Assembly (NCBI GenBank): GCA_933822405.4 | Contig: CAKOGP040001870.1 | Coordinates: forward strand, 1 to 64,000 | Length of the DNA stretch: 64,000 nucleotides | Reading direction: 5' to 3' | Origin: Cylindrotheca closterium | Lineage: Eukaryota; Bacillariophyta; Bacillariophyceae; Bacillariales; Bacillariaceae | Shown here: positions 32,769 to 43,373 of the stretch, one piece after another | How positions within the stretch are numbered: the stretch's first letter is position 1 | How the letters are laid out: the number at the start of each line of letters is the position of its first letter | Translations under genes and position numbers: made by a program | The notes under the pieces: model-generated | The model's input: the letters and a program-made list of their open reading frames with translations, nothing else | Told to the model about the DNA's origin: nothing | Databases searched by the model: none

Positions 32769-33060
32769 CTAATGACGCCATTCCAACACCGGCCTGGTCT
32801 TGACTTTATGCAACCATTGGAAGTTTCCTTTTCCGGTGACGCATGGTGACACATCGGTACTTCCGTACTCTGTCATTTCAATACCGTCCGTACTCAAATC
32901 AGAGTGGGCGACACTTTCTTCCGGCTTTGGTATCAGGAGGATGAGTGCCAAAAACTGGCATCTCTGGGTTAAGCAGAAAAAGCGAAAAGCGATGAATGAG
33001 ATGAACGCAAGTATATGGATCCTCAAGAACCAAAAAGGAGAAGTAGTTCGCGGCGGGGTG
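32769..33060 (-). pseudogene. Fragment of the MFS transporter gene (C-terminus and 3' flank)
   Basis: The minus strand reads KPEESVAHSDLSTDGIEMTE then YGSTDVSP, matching the C-terminal tail of the transporter at 38616. The following sequence also matches that gene's 3' flank, including ACGAATGAACGACTCCCAGCC near 32689. Upstream of the tail the last membrane helix is degenerate (ILAFISFIAFRFF), and nothing before it is present. Confidence 0.7.
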
Positions 33061-33220
33061 CCGTAGACAGTGCCATGCAAGTGATACCTGTATGGCATCG
33101 TGCCGTTGAAAAGCTCCGTATGCTGCGAATCCAACGATGAAAGGGTTCCGAGTGGAGGCGAGCTTGAAAATGAAAACGAACTAGAATGGGAGGCTGGCAG
33201 CGAAGATCATGACGCCAAAC

Positions 33221-33427
33221 TCAACGGTTCTTCCGAGGAACTCGACTGATGAGTGATTGAGCAATGACAGGCATGGCGGCGGTGAGCATGACAATCAGAG
33301 TCAATGCTAGTGACGCTATGTTGTTGTTGTTGCTGTTGTTGATGTTCAAATGAAAAAGGAGAACACTGAAAAAGGAGAACATCGTTGCGACAAGATTATT
33401 TGCTGGTAAGGAAGGTATCACACACAA
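33221..33427 (-). pseudogene. Degenerate copy of the small secreted protein gene at 57143
   Basis: Shares MFS-F...NINN and SLALTLIVMLTAAMPVIAQ with the 57143 protein, then diverges and stops early. A short direct duplication of TTCTCCTTTTTCA near its start lengthens the N-terminus. It lies inside the inverted repeat described separately. Confidence 0.6.
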
Positions 33428-33920
33428 AAGCTTGACGCTTTGTTTTTATGAGCATATCCGAGTGCTTTGCAAAATTGCAGCACGGTCTTGGAAGAAACCG
33501 CTTGAATAATTTTGGGCATTGTTTCAGTAAGAAGATGCGTTAGATGCAAACCAACACCCCAAACTCAAACCAATTTCAAATCACGACTTAATGTGCTAAA
33601 TGAAGCAAATGAAGGCCGGCTGCGTTCATGTATTATCCCTTGGTCATAATATAGGGTAGTGGCGCCTCCATCATGGGATGGACGCCAAGATATTCCACCG
33701 CCATTACATTGTCACCTCGAGCTACGAGATCTGAATCATCTCAAATCTCCTCAAATCTGAAATCGAAAAACGAAAAACATTTCATCGTCTGCGCCTGGCC
33801 TGCGCACAGTACACGTACTGTACCACTCGTGACTTCGTTTCAGTCACTACCGCCGTTTTATTTCAAATTTGTTGTGTTGTTGTCATTTATTTCATTTCAA
33901 GTGTTCTGATCACAACCTAC
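33240..33920 (-). repeat. Inverted copy of 56610-57290
   Basis: About 680 bases read on the minus strand match 56610-57290 on the plus strand, including the small secreted protein start, AAGTCGTGATTTGA, the GGCGCCTCCATCATGGGATGG block and the GTCACGA/GGTACAG region. Divergence is moderate (indels and substitutions). Confidence 0.75.
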
Positions 33921-34317
33921 AGTATATAAATGTACAGGGTAGGGTCTGCAACTGGTGGGAGAAGCAGACATATATCGGGATTCTACAGTACAGATATAAA
34001 ATAGTACCGGCATATAGTCAAGAATGAAGTCTTGAAATGGTACCGCTACAGCAACTTCGAAACTACTTTTTTCTGCTACCTTTCTTTAAGATTTCTTCTC
34101 GCTTTCTAAAATCTTGCTTTTTGCCACTGCATGCATGGATGGTTCAATGTTGCCTCTCCTTCCTCCTTCCACCTTCCCTGTTGCAAAATGCCTTTCATGT
34201 CACCAGGTCAGGTGGTGAGGCTGACATTCAACATATTTCTATGTCTATCCCGATTTCATTATAGAGTCCACTAGAGAACAGCCTGATTGCAATCGAAAAT
34301 TTGGGGGGTTCACTTAT
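33921..34317. other. Intergenic
   Basis: 3' flank of the BspA-like gene; no coding frame or repeat of note. Confidence 0.5.
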
Positions 34318-37047
34318 TTAGCAAAAGTGGCAAAATGGCCCTGGTGGATTCGCCGACAAGCTTGGATTGGATTGTGTTGGGCAGCTGGTGGCGCCAGAAA
34401 AAGTGACCCGAAACAGGTCCTGGTTCGGCCGCAAGCGCGGTCCCCACGCACAAAGATTCTGATTGAAGGATGATGCATAACCGAACATCCAACCCATATT
34501 TTGCAGAGAAGAAACATTCCAGGATGACAAGTCTTGATTGAAATCAGATGCTTGCCAGAACATGGCATTCATATTTCTAACAGAAGAAACATCCCAGGAT
34601 GATATGTCTTGATTGAAGGGTGTTTCTCGGAACATGTAAACCATATATGCCACAGAAGAAACATCCCAACTTGACAAGTCTTGATTGAAGGATGAAGCTC
34701 GCCAGAACATGGAACTCATGCTTGTCACAGAAGAAACGTCCCAGTTCGAAATGTCTTCATTGAAAGCAGAGCGATCCTTGAATAGTTGATGCATACTGGT
34801 CACACCTGCACCAAAACACCAGTCTCCAATGAGGCCATATGTGTTTTCGACTGTTGACTTTTGCAATGGGGTACCAAACCAGTTGTTGACTTCACTACTG
34901 AGTTCAGTGCTGCTTTGAAAGCATCTTTGAGATTGCGAGAGTTGGATTGAAGGAGTAGCAGATGGAACCATACTTGGCTTCATCGATGGAATGGCAGATG
35001 AAACCATACTTGGTTGCATGGATGGATTCAAAGATTGAGACATGCTCGGCTGGGTTGATGGATTCAAAGATTGAGACATGCTCGGCTCGGTTGATGGATT
35101 CAAAGATTGAGACATGCTCGGCTCGGTTGATGGATTCAAAGATGGCACTACCGATGGCACCCACGAAGGACCGGCAGATGAAACTTCACTTGGAAGAGCT
35201 GTTGGAGACAAACTTGGCATTTTCGATGGTACTGTCGAAGGTGCGCTCGAGGGCGAAAGAGTTGGACCCACCACTGGAGCCAATGTTGGTGATGAAGAGG
35301 TTGTGATGGAAGGACGTAGACTTGGCGTATCGGAGGGTCTTGCAACTGGAGCCAATGTGGGTCTATTTGATGGCTCTACAGTTTGGATTATTACAGTTGC
35401 AGTTGGCGGAAGCGTTGAAACAACTACTGGAGCAAAGGTAGGCCTCGTTGATGGCACAGGTGTGACTCTTGATGGTGATAAGCTTTGGTCTTGAGAGGTC
35501 GTTCGACTGGGACTAAAAGATGGAACCGGCGTTAGAGCAGTTGATGGAGCCGATGATACATATTGATCTTCAATTTTGACCAATCGTACTGTGGAGAATG
35601 ATTCGTCCAAACCGAATGGATCCTTCAAGTTATCATCATCGTGTCCTCCGTTTTTCAATACCTCATCGACTTGGTCAAAAGCCAAAAGGACAAGATCCGA
35701 CCTTTCAACAGGTCCTTTCAAAATGAGATTCACATTCGTTGAGATCCGATGAAAGAGTTTCGACTCATCTTGACTGCTGTCACCACAGATTACATCCGGA
35801 TCGATTCGACCCGTGACGAATGCATTCAAAATCACATAACGATTTTCCCCATTGGCAAGTTCTGGCTGCTCGTTATCAGCTACCAGCCCACGGCGACTGG
35901 CAGTCTCACTGGAGCATCCGGCCAAGGGTGGAAGAAGTTTTTCTTGAATGGCCATCAAGATAATGTCCACCTGAGGGGTAGTAATTTCGCAACCCGAATC
36001 CATAGTGACATCAAAGGCCATGTCAAGAATTGTCTGTTCCAATTCGGCTTCTTGTCCAACAACAATGGTTTCATTCCTTGCGATCGCGCGACACTCTTCT
36101 TGAGTGGGTGGATTGTATATCTGAGTCACAAATATCTGCGTCACGGTTGCTTCATCTTTGTTGAGAGCAAAGTAAGCAGCAACTCCGACGGCAACGAGAA
36201 CAAGAATGCAACAAGATACACCAATAACGATCCGCATTGTTTGCTTCTTCTTCTCTTTTCGTTGTGCTTCTCGTTGCGCTTCTTCGTTTGCTTCTCGTTG
36301 TGCACTCTCAGCTTCCAGTCGCTGGTTCAAAGCTTCCATTTCTTGTTGACGTTTCTTTTCCCTTTGCTCAAACTCGCGAGTCAATTTATGAACAGCATCT
36401 TGACTTTCTGAGTTATTTTCATCCACAGCCACCGCTTCAAACAAAATATCAGCTTCCTCAGAGTTGCCTTTGGCTGCAGCGGGCGCCGGCAGCTGTTTAG
36501 TGGAGGAGCTGACAGCCTTTTCTTCTTTTCTTTTCTCGCGGTGGGTCATTCGATCTTCGGGACGAGCTCCGGGTTTGTTGGATGATCGGTTAGAAGACCT
36601 TGTTCGGTCCTTCTTTCGATCAGCAGCGATACTGCGGTCGTTCTCGGGAACGACACCATCCTTGTATGCTCGTGTAGAGCTTCGTTCCTTGTTTCTACTA
36701 CGATTGCCAGAACTGCTGGCAGCGATTTCTGAAATCGCACCAGGCCTCGATGCCTTTGCAGCGCTTCGTTTCTTCTTTCCATCACTCTTTCGTGATCTTC
36801 TGCTTCTCTGGCTGGACTCTAAATGGGATGATTTAGCAGGATCTTCATCTGCTTCTCTTGTTGTTTTCGATCGTGTGGAAGATCGAGTACGTCTTTCGCC
36901 CTTCTCCAACAAATCAGAGGCATGTGATGATTCGGAACGATCTTCGACTGCTTTTCTTGTTGTTTTCGATCTTCTACTCGAAGATCTTCGAGAGGACGAT
37001 CGCGACTTGTAGCTTCCCGATGAGGACGGCTCTTCTTTCTCCGGCAT
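34318..37047 (-). CDS. Membrane-anchored PS-rich, BspA/DUF285-like surface protein
   Basis: 909 residues from the ATG at 37047; the longer frame starts with TTG and is not preferred. Residues 1-200 are Ser/Arg/Lys-rich and disordered. A coiled coil (about 221-267, [20 protein letters not shown]) leads to one membrane helix (271-295, [21 protein letters not shown]). After a Cys-containing domain (about 310-520) comes a long Pro/Ser stalk with PSxxPS spacing and a 12-residue repeat ([12 protein letters not shown], about four copies). At the end are four BspA/DUF285 repeats ([33 protein letters not shown] and so on). Topology is probably cytosolic N-terminus and extracellular C-terminus. DUF285 repeats in bacteria and algae serve in surface contact; the ligand here is unknown. 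Confidence 0.8.
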   Translation of the reverse strand: MPEKEEPSSSGSYKSRSSSRRSSSRRSKTTRKAVEDRSESSHASDLLEKGERRTRSSTRSKTTREADEDPAKSSHLESSQRSRRSRKSDGKKKRSAAKASRPGAISEIAASSSGNRSRNKERSSTRAYKDGVVPENDRSIAADRKKDRTRSSNRSSNKPGARPEDRMTHREKRKEEKAVSSSTKQLPAPAAAKGNSEEADILFEAVAVDENNSESQDAVHKLTREFEQREKKRQQEMEALNQRLEAESAQREANEEAQREAQRKEKKKQTMRIVIGVSCCILVLVAVGVAAYFALNKDEATVTQIFVTQIYNPPTQEECRAIARNETIVVGQEAELEQTILDMAFDVTMDSGCEITTPQVDIILMAIQEKLLPPLAGCSSETASRRGLVADNEQPELANGENRYVILNAFVTGRIDPDVICGDSSQDESKLFHRISTNVNLILKGPVERSDLVLLAFDQVDEVLKNGGHDDDNLKDPFGLDESFSTVRLVKIEDQYVSSAPSTALTPVPSFSPSRTTSQDQSLSPSRVTPVPSTRPTFAPVVVSTLPPTATVIIQTVEPSNRPTLAPVARPSDTPSLRPSITTSSSPTLAPVVGPTLSPSSAPSTVPSKMPSLSPTALPSEVSSAGPSWVPSVVPSLNPSTEPSMSQSLNPSTEPSMSQSLNPSTQPSMSQSLNPSMQPSMVSSAIPSMKPSMVPSATPSIQLSQSQRCFQSSTELSSEVNNWFGTPLQKSTVENTYGLIGDWCFGAGVTSMHQLFKDRSAFNEDISNWDVSSVTSMSSMFWRASSFNQDLSSWDVSSVAYMVYMFRETPFNQDISSWDVSSVRNMNAMFWQASDFNQDLSSWNVSSLQNMGWMFGYASSFNQNLCAWGPRLRPNQDLFRVTFSGATSCPTQSNPSLSANPPGPFCHFC
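35020..35140 (-). repeat. 36-bp coding minisatellite in the PS stalk
   Basis: A unit of GGATTCAAAGATTGAGACAT plus GCTCGGCTCGGTTGAT (36 bases) occurs about 3.5 times with few changes. It encodes the 12-residue [12 protein letters not shown] repeat on the minus strand. Confidence 0.8.
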
Positions 37048-37902
37048 GATGGCTGGTAACGATCGATTCTGAATACTGTACAAGGATGAAAGTATAAAAA
37101 TCTACGTGGTCTTTGGTACAAATGCCATGTCTTTTACCAGTAAGCAGTAAGCACATCGGTACGAGGTAGCGGTACCGGTACGCGCACATTCTACTGCAGG
37201 CTTCTCGGAAAAGTGCCGAAATCAAATTCTGACCGGTGTTCAATATATATGACCCCGATTCTAAAAAATATCACCATAGCAATTTAAAAAATGGTCATTT
37301 TTTAAAGACGTCGCAATCTAACGCCATTTAGACGGTTCGACGCGCATTCTTTCGAGGATTTTAGCCCTATGCTCGATCTTTGGTTATTCCAAGCGGAAAT
37401 GTGCCGTCATCGTAGGGGTAGTATGAAAAATACGACGATTTTCAAATATTCATCACCTATTTTATGGAATACCTGCCATTTATTTCGCAACATAGCGTTG
37501 CAGGTTGCAGAGACACTTTTATATGTGCAAAGCTAAATATATAGTAGGAAACTCGGATTTTGTGCACCTTACCCTTGATTTCAGATTACGACGAATGGAG
37601 TCGATCATAACATTCAAACATCTTCGTGGCATCCTACCGACGAATGTTAAAGATTACCTGACACCACCTCCGCCATTCCTGAGCTTCAATGAACCGCATG
37701 ATGTAGCCTTGCCTACTGGATTGCACAGATGTGCTACCATCGAGCTGTGTCGGATACTACGAGAAATGAGTAATAATGGCACAGATGCAAGGTGCTATTA
37801 TAAAAACTAGATACAGTATATTACCGTACACTAATAATGGTTCTGCCGTCCGTATTGAATGAATATCAATATGTGATACTATCATAATTACTGTTTTTGT
37901 AA
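37048..37902. other. Intergenic, promoter side of the BspA-like gene
   Basis: No supported gene. The GTACCGGTAC palindrome is at 37172-37181, about 125 bases upstream of the BspA-like ATG. Confidence 0.5.
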
Positions 37903-38220
37903 AAGGTGTTGCAACTTGCCGCGATCTACACAATCTTGGCCTTTGGTACTTGGCGTTGGTCATTCCTTTTATTTGATTTCTACTTTATGCGACTCGCAGG
38001 GGCCGAAAAATCACTCCTTAATGTTCAGCTTAACCTTGGTTCTGATTGGCATCCTAACTTTTGGAACGGGATTTGCAATCGACAATGTCATTCTCGCCAT
38101 TAGTGGAATGATATGCTACCTTCTTCCCTTCGGTGTTTATCAACAACAATGCCATACACCATGAAAGCCGACATCAATCAACCGAATACCGTCGAGTGTG
38201 TGTGCGCCAAAGAAATGTTT
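37903..38220 (+). pseudogene. Fragment of the MFS transporter gene (middle part), opposite strand to the intact gene
   Basis: The plus strand reads QLAAIYTI, FYFMRLAG, then in another frame MFSLTLVLIGILTFGTGFAI and DNVILAISGMICYLLPFGV, then TMKADINQP and ECVCA. These match consecutive parts of the third exon of the transporter at 39314-38616 (QLAGINTI, LYFMQLVG, MFSMTLVLIGLLTIGTGFAT, TMNAEIYP, GVCVA). Frameshifts separate the parts, so it is dead. Confidence 0.75.
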
Positions 38221-38615
38221 TAAAAATGAATCGAAACCGCAGGGCAGAGCAGCTTCGACGACCAAATTAGACGTCAACGATTCGCGAATCATATAATGCG
38301 TTCCTTCCCCGTATAATGAGGTCGATACAATGTCTTTTTCATGTTGCGAATGTAAAATTTGTTGCAAATAGATAATATGGTTTGCCACATGTACTCTTTG
38401 TTTAGCCTTCATGAACTAATACGTATGGTAGGATAGTATCTAGCCTCTAATCTAAATTGTTATGATACGAATGAACGACTCCCAGCCTTTAGCCTTTTTA
38501 ATCCCTACAGACAAGTAAAGATATATATATTATATGGAAACAAATACTAATGATGTATAAAACGGAAGATCAGGCCGTAATGGCACCATTCCCCCAACGA
38601 CCGCCTGGTCTTGCT
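38221..38615. other. Intergenic
   Basis: 3' flank of the transporter gene and a decayed tail of the neighbouring fragment; no other feature seen. Confidence 0.5.
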
Positions 38616-40637
38616 TTATACAAACATAGGAAGTTTCCTTTCTGCTGGTGACGATGACACATCCGGTGATACATCGGTACTTCCGTACTCTGTCGTTTCA
38701 ATACCGTCCGTACTCGTATCAGAGAGGCCGACACTTTCTTCCGGCTTTTGTTCAAAGATGGCTTGAATTTCATGCAAGGACAGCCCGCTGGTTTCGGGAA
38801 CCACAAAGTAGAAATAAATTTCACTGACAAAGACAATGCCAGCGTACAAGAAAAAGACCCCGGCATTGCCCAACACTCGGGCCAGCGTCAAAAAGGTCAA
38901 ACTAACAACGAAATTCGTCGCCCAAAAGACACCCGTCGACTGTGCCACACACACTCCACGGTATTCGGTTGGATAGATTTCAGCATTCATGGTGTACGGC
39001 ATTGTTGATAGACCGACACCAAAGGCAAAGAGGTAGCATACCATTCCAATAATGGTGAGAATGCCATTGTCGGTTGCAAATCCCGTTCCGATCGTTAGGA
39101 GGCCAATCAGAACCAAGGTCATACTGAACAAAAGCGTAGGTCTTCGGCCCCAGCGATCAATAATGTTGTAACAGATAATGATACCAACAAGCTGCATAAA
39201 GTAGAGAGGCACTGTGATCCAGATATCAAAGGAACGATCGCCACCAAGTCCGGCCTTTCGGACAATACTGGCACCGTAGTACATGATTGTGTTGATGCCG
39301 GCAAGTTGTGAGACCTACAGTATTGCAATTAAAAAAACACGTGTGAGTAAATGGACGATTCATTGATTATTAAATCTTCAATATTGAAAATATCGACAAC
39401 GACAATAGAAACTTACCGCCCAAAGACTGCATCCAAGAATCATGGCCCGGCGAATACTGGGATACGCGGTCCACAGTCGAAACAAGCTGACATGTTGCTT
39501 CTTTTTGGATTCTTCAAACTCGTCAACAATCTCTTTGAGTTCCTTTTGGACAGGATCAGGAATAATCTCGCCATCTTCGTTTTGCTGGACGGGAATCATT
39601 CGAATTTGCCGCAGAACGATTTCAGCTTCTTCCTCCTTTCCTTGCAATACCAACCATGCTGGACTGATTGGCAAGGAAAGAAAGCCGAGTAATTGACCAA
39701 GAGCAGGGAAAGCTCCAAAGGCAAGCATGAGTCTCCAGTTGTAACTCCATGGCAAATAACTCAGTGCACCACAAAGGATGGCAGCAAAGACTTGACCTCC
39801 CACCACGGCAATATTGAATAACGTTGTCAACTTTCCTCTCAGCGGTGGTGGAGCACATTCAGAAATATAAAGTGGACCAGCCTCAGATGCCAATCCAATG
39901 GCGATGCCGACTGTAATCCTTCCAATCACCATCATTGTAAGACCCTTATGGTAGGGACCAAAGGAGGCACCCATAATGATACTCCCAACGATGAAAATCG
40001 ATGATGCTACCATGAGAGTGAATTTTCGGCCATACTTGTCCATGATGTGATGTCCCCAAAAGGAAGAAAAGGCGGCTGCCAAGATGGTGGATGATACCAC
40101 AACTTCCACCTGAAACGGTGACAGGTCCATTTGGACTCTCATGTACACAATGGCTCCAGATACGACACCCTGACAGAAGCAATGGTAATGACAGTGATGT
40201 GTCAGAATAAGGGAGAGCGAATGAAGGAAACGGAACAAAACATAATCACAAGCACGAGATTGATCATTCCAACCAACACGAGTCAGTCGGCACAAAAAAA
40301 GGGGAATGGATGAATGAATCAATCATTCTTCCAGTATCAATGTGGATGTCTCAGGGTAGATTGATTGAGTATTCAAGCCGCATTAGCAGCAGAGATCAAC
40401 AGCTTTAGCTTGGCTTAGCTTGGATCAGATCAAATCAGATCAGAAGTTTGAGTCCAGCTCAGAAGCCCCAATTTGTCCACGATTCTACCGTAACGACGAG
40501 CATAACATATATGTGATTGTGTGACCTACCGTATCATATCCAAAGAGCAGGCCGCTCATACTAGCGACGATCGCAAGCTTGTTGATGAAGCTATCATTTC
40601 TAAGATCTGCCGTTTTTGGTGTGTCTAAGACTTTCAT
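38616..40637 (-). CDS. MFS sugar/inositol-type transporter, three exons
   Basis: Exons 40637-40530, 40169-39417 and 39314-38616 join without frame change (introns of 360 and 102 bases, GTAGGT...TGTCAG and GTAAGT...CTGTAG) to give 519 residues. The N-terminus ends exon 1 with GLLFGYDT and continues GVVSGAIVYMR, the sugar-porter start. Other hallmarks: DKYGRKFT in loop 2, GRITVGIAIGLASEAGPLYISE, PPPLRGKL, SPAWLV, then in the second half QLAGINTIMYY, DRWGRRP, AEIYPTEYRG and PETSGLSLHEIQ. Twelve membrane helices are expected. The pattern fits hexose or myo-inositol/H+ symporters; the substrate cannot be read from sequence. It is divergent from the SDR gene at 41143, sharing a 505-base intergenic region. 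Fragments of this gene lie at 37903 and 32769. Confidence 0.88.
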
Positions 40638-41142
40638 TGTTGCTATTTCTTCGTTTGTATTTGCAATTGTATTTCTTGTGTGTCACACAATTCACTCTCA
40701 AATTTGATGCTTTGATGCGAATTTCGTGAGATCCGACCACCCGGTATATTTTCGTTCTTTCTTTGGTAGCAGTAATTGAAGCGCCTGTCTGGCCGGCGTC
40801 GTTCATCATTTATTGATACTTTTGTCGATAAATCTGTCAATAAACAGGACCTCGTGTGTTCTACTTCGCCTCGCATCGTCCACCCATGTCATCCATGTCA
40901 TAGCGACTCATCAAACCAAAAACGAAAAATGTGAAAACGTCAAAAATGGAAGGTCAACCAGAAGCGCCGGTCTGATTCATTCATCCATTCATTCATTCAT
41001 TCATTCATTCACGCTACACCAAACGACTTCTATTGTAACTTCAGTCCCACTAGTCCTATTCTGATTGACGGCAATAAGATAAGGGACAGCAGCAGACTTA
41101 AAGAAAATCATAATATTCGTACCTACTTTTTAATTCATCATC
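40638..41142. promoter_or_regulatory. Divergent promoter region of transporter and first SDR gene
   Basis: AGCGCCGGTCTGATTCATTC at 40963-40982 lies 160 bases before the SDR ATG and recurs exactly 168 bases before the ATG of the second SDR gene. CAAACGAC at 41020-41027 is also shared. A related GAAGCGCCTGTCTG at about 40777 lies 140 bases from the transporter ATG. An ATTC microsatellite is at 40977-41010. Confidence 0.5.
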
Positions 41143-41967
41143 ATGACAACTGTAAACAAAGCATCATCCGCATTTCTATCAAAATTCCTCGGACTTGAAC
41201 GAAAGGTTGCTCTCGTGACGGGCTCCACAGCGGGTCTTGGTCGGTCCATGGCCGAAGTCCTCCTGCAGGCTGGATGTACCGTATTTATTAATGGAAGAAA
41301 TCAAGAAAGGACTCAAGCGGCAGTCGATGAAATTGCCAAGCTGGTTCCTGGTGAGAAGAACCGAGTCTTTGCGGCCACTGGTGATACCTCCGACATTGAA
41401 GCTGCCACTGCCATTGTCGAAGAAATCAAGTCCAAAGTTGGAAGTCTTGATGTTTTGGTCAATAATGCTGGAATTAACTTGGCAGAAGGGACTTTTGAAG
41501 AACAATATTCTCCGGAAGAATGGGACAAGATCAACAAGGTCAACATTCAAGGCCCAATGAACATGTCTAGAGAAGCCTTGCCTCTGCTGAAACTATCCCC
41601 CGCTGGACGAATCATTAATGTCTCCAGTATGATTGCTCATGTCGGAAATGGGGAGAACTCCTTGTATACCATGACCAAGGGAGCCATGCTAGCTCATACA
41701 AGATCTTTGGCGGCAGACATGGCCGGCAAGGAAGACTCGCAAAATCTTACAGTGAATAGTGTTTCTCCTGGAATCTTCATGACGGATATGAATGCCAAGT
41801 TTACAGAGGAAAAGGATAAACTGGCCACTGTGGAAGCAACTGTGCCCATGCAGCGTTTGGGAAGACCAGAAGAGTTGGCGGGAGCTGTCTTGTATTTGGC
41901 ATCCGATGCTGCTTCCTATACTATGGGAGCGGATGTACTTGTCGATGGTGGCTTTGTCGCTGTATAA
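41143..41967 (+). CDS. Short-chain dehydrogenase/reductase, FabG-like (no targeting signal)
   Basis: 274 residues, classical SDR with all key motifs: TGSTAGLG (26-33, dinucleotide binding), NGR (50-52, Arg suggesting NADPH), NNAG (107-110), catalytic Ser in NVSS (about 161), YTMTK (Tyr175, Lys179), and SPGIFMT (208 on). The C-terminus LYLASDAASYTMGADVLVDGG is typical of 3-oxoacyl-ACP-reductase and glucose/gluconate dehydrogenase types. The N-terminus lacks a signal peptide, so it is probably cytosolic. It reduces or oxidises a carbonyl/alcohol; the substrate is unknown. It is the first of a tandem pair, about 80% identical by eye to the next gene over the catalytic part. Confidence 0.9.
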   Translation: MTTVNKASSAFLSKFLGLERKVALVTGSTAGLGRSMAEVLLQAGCTVFINGRNQERTQAAVDEIAKLVPGEKNRVFAATGDTSDIEAATAIVEEIKSKVGSLDVLVNNAGINLAEGTFEEQYSPEEWDKINKVNIQGPMNMSREALPLLKLSPAGRIINVSSMIAHVGNGENSLYTMTKGAMLAHTRSLAADMAGKEDSQNLTVNSVSPGIFMTDMNAKFTEEKDKLATVEATVPMQRLGRPEELAGAVLYLASDAASYTMGADVLVDGGFVAV

Positions 41968-42443
41968 GTTCATTGCACCTTGCATTCATTTTTTGAAACA
42001 ATTACTATTGTATTCCATTTGAACATGGCTCATTACGTAGCAGTTGTAGGCATGCATGCTTCGTGATAGGGTAGCTGATCGACAGCCCCAAAAAGTGGGC
42101 CAAAGAAATCTTTTGGTCGCATTCACATAGAAAGTTATATAAATTTATTTAAGGATTTCACATATTTTTACACATCATCGTCGACACTCGTCATCACTGA
42201 CACGGCAAACAAATCTCGAAACGTCAACAACAAAAATGGAAGAGAGTAGAACACAAGCGCCGGTCTGATTCATTCGCGGTACATCAAACGACCTATCGTC
42301 GATAGCGTACATGCCGATAGGCAACGACGAAAAGTACTGTATCACACAAAGATCAACTCCCTCAATCTGACTGATTGTTGAAACATCAACCAAATCTATC
42401 TCACAACACAGCAACAGCAACAGCAACAGCAACAAGAAAGAAG
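41968..42443. promoter_or_regulatory. Promoter region of the second SDR gene
   Basis: Repeats the promoter block of the first SDR gene: AGCGCCGGTCTGATTCATTC at 42256-42275 and CAAACGAC at 42285-42292, with AAACGTCAA and AAAAATGGAAG just upstream in both. A CAGCAA run (42411-42434) precedes the ATG. Confidence 0.55.
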
Positions 42444-43373
42444 ATGTCACGAAGTTTATTGGTCACCATCCTGGCGTTCCTCGGTGTCGCTGCAACTCAG
42501 GCATTTGTCGTCCCACAGCCAAAATGCCAATCTGCTCTTCGGCAGCAACCTCTCAGCATGGTCAGACGATCATCAGAAGAATATCTGTCGTCCTTTCTCG
42601 GACTGGATGGAAAGGTTGCTCTTGTGACGGGATCCACAGGAGGCCTTGGTAGGTCGATTGCGGAAACCCTCCTTCAAGCTGGTTGCACAGTATTCATCAA
42701 TGGGAGGAAACTAAAATCTACCCAACAGGCTGTCGACGAAATTGCCAAGCTGGTGGAAGACGAGGGCCGAGTGTTTGCGGCTGCAGGAGATACCTCCGAC
42801 GTCAAAGATACCTGTGCCATTGTCGAAGAAATCAAGTCCAAAGTTGGAAAACTTGATATTTTGGTCAACAATGCTGGAATTAACTTACCAGAAGCTCCTT
42901 TTGAAGAACAGTATTCTCCTGATTCATGGGGAAGTATCAACAAGGTCAACATTGAAGGCCCGATGAACATGTCAAAGGAAACCTTGCCGCTGTTGAAAAA
43001 GTCCCCAGCTGGTCGGATCATTAACGTCTCCAGCATGATTGGTCATGTCGGAAATGGAGACAATTCTTTGTACTGCTTGACCAAGGGAGCCATGCTTCTG
43101 TTTACCAAATCGTTGGCTGCTGACATGGCCGGAAAGAAAGACTCACGAAATCTTACTGTCAACAGTGTTTCTCCTGGTATCTTCATGACGGAAATGAATG
43201 CCAAGTTTACAGAGGAAAAAGAGAAATTGGCCTCTGTAGAAGCAACTGTACCCATGAAGCGATTGGGAAAACCAGAAGAGCTGGCAGGTGCTGTCTTGTA
43301 TTTGGCATCCGATGCGTCGTCCTACACTATGGGAGCAGATCTACTTGTCGATGGTGGCTTTGTCGCTGTATAA
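42444..43373 (+). CDS. Short-chain dehydrogenase/reductase, FabG-like, probably plastid-targeted
   Basis: 309 residues from the ATG at 42444; a longer frame from 42375 is rejected because the signal peptide begins here. Residues 1-20 (MSRSLLVTILAFLGVAATQA) are a signal peptide followed by Phe21 and a Ser/Arg-containing segment, the bipartite plastid presequence of diatoms. From about residue 55 it is the same enzyme as the upstream gene, with TGSTGGLG (62-69), NNAG, NVSS, YCLTK and SPGIFMTEMNAKF. It is either a plastid 3-oxoacyl-ACP reductase-like enzyme or a plastid form of the cytosolic paralog; the substrate is not known. Confidence 0.9.
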   Translation: MSRSLLVTILAFLGVAATQAFVVPQPKCQSALRQQPLSMVRRSSEEYLSSFLGLDGKVALVTGSTGGLGRSIAETLLQAGCTVFINGRKLKSTQQAVDEIAKLVEDEGRVFAAAGDTSDVKDTCAIVEEIKSKVGKLDILVNNAGINLPEAPFEEQYSPDSWGSINKVNIEGPMNMSKETLPLLKKSPAGRIINVSSMIGHVGNGDNSLYCLTKGAMLLFTKSLAADMAGKKDSRNLTVNSVSPGIFMTEMNAKFTEEKEKLASVEATVPMKRLGKPEELAGAVLYLASDASSYTMGADLLVDGGFVAV

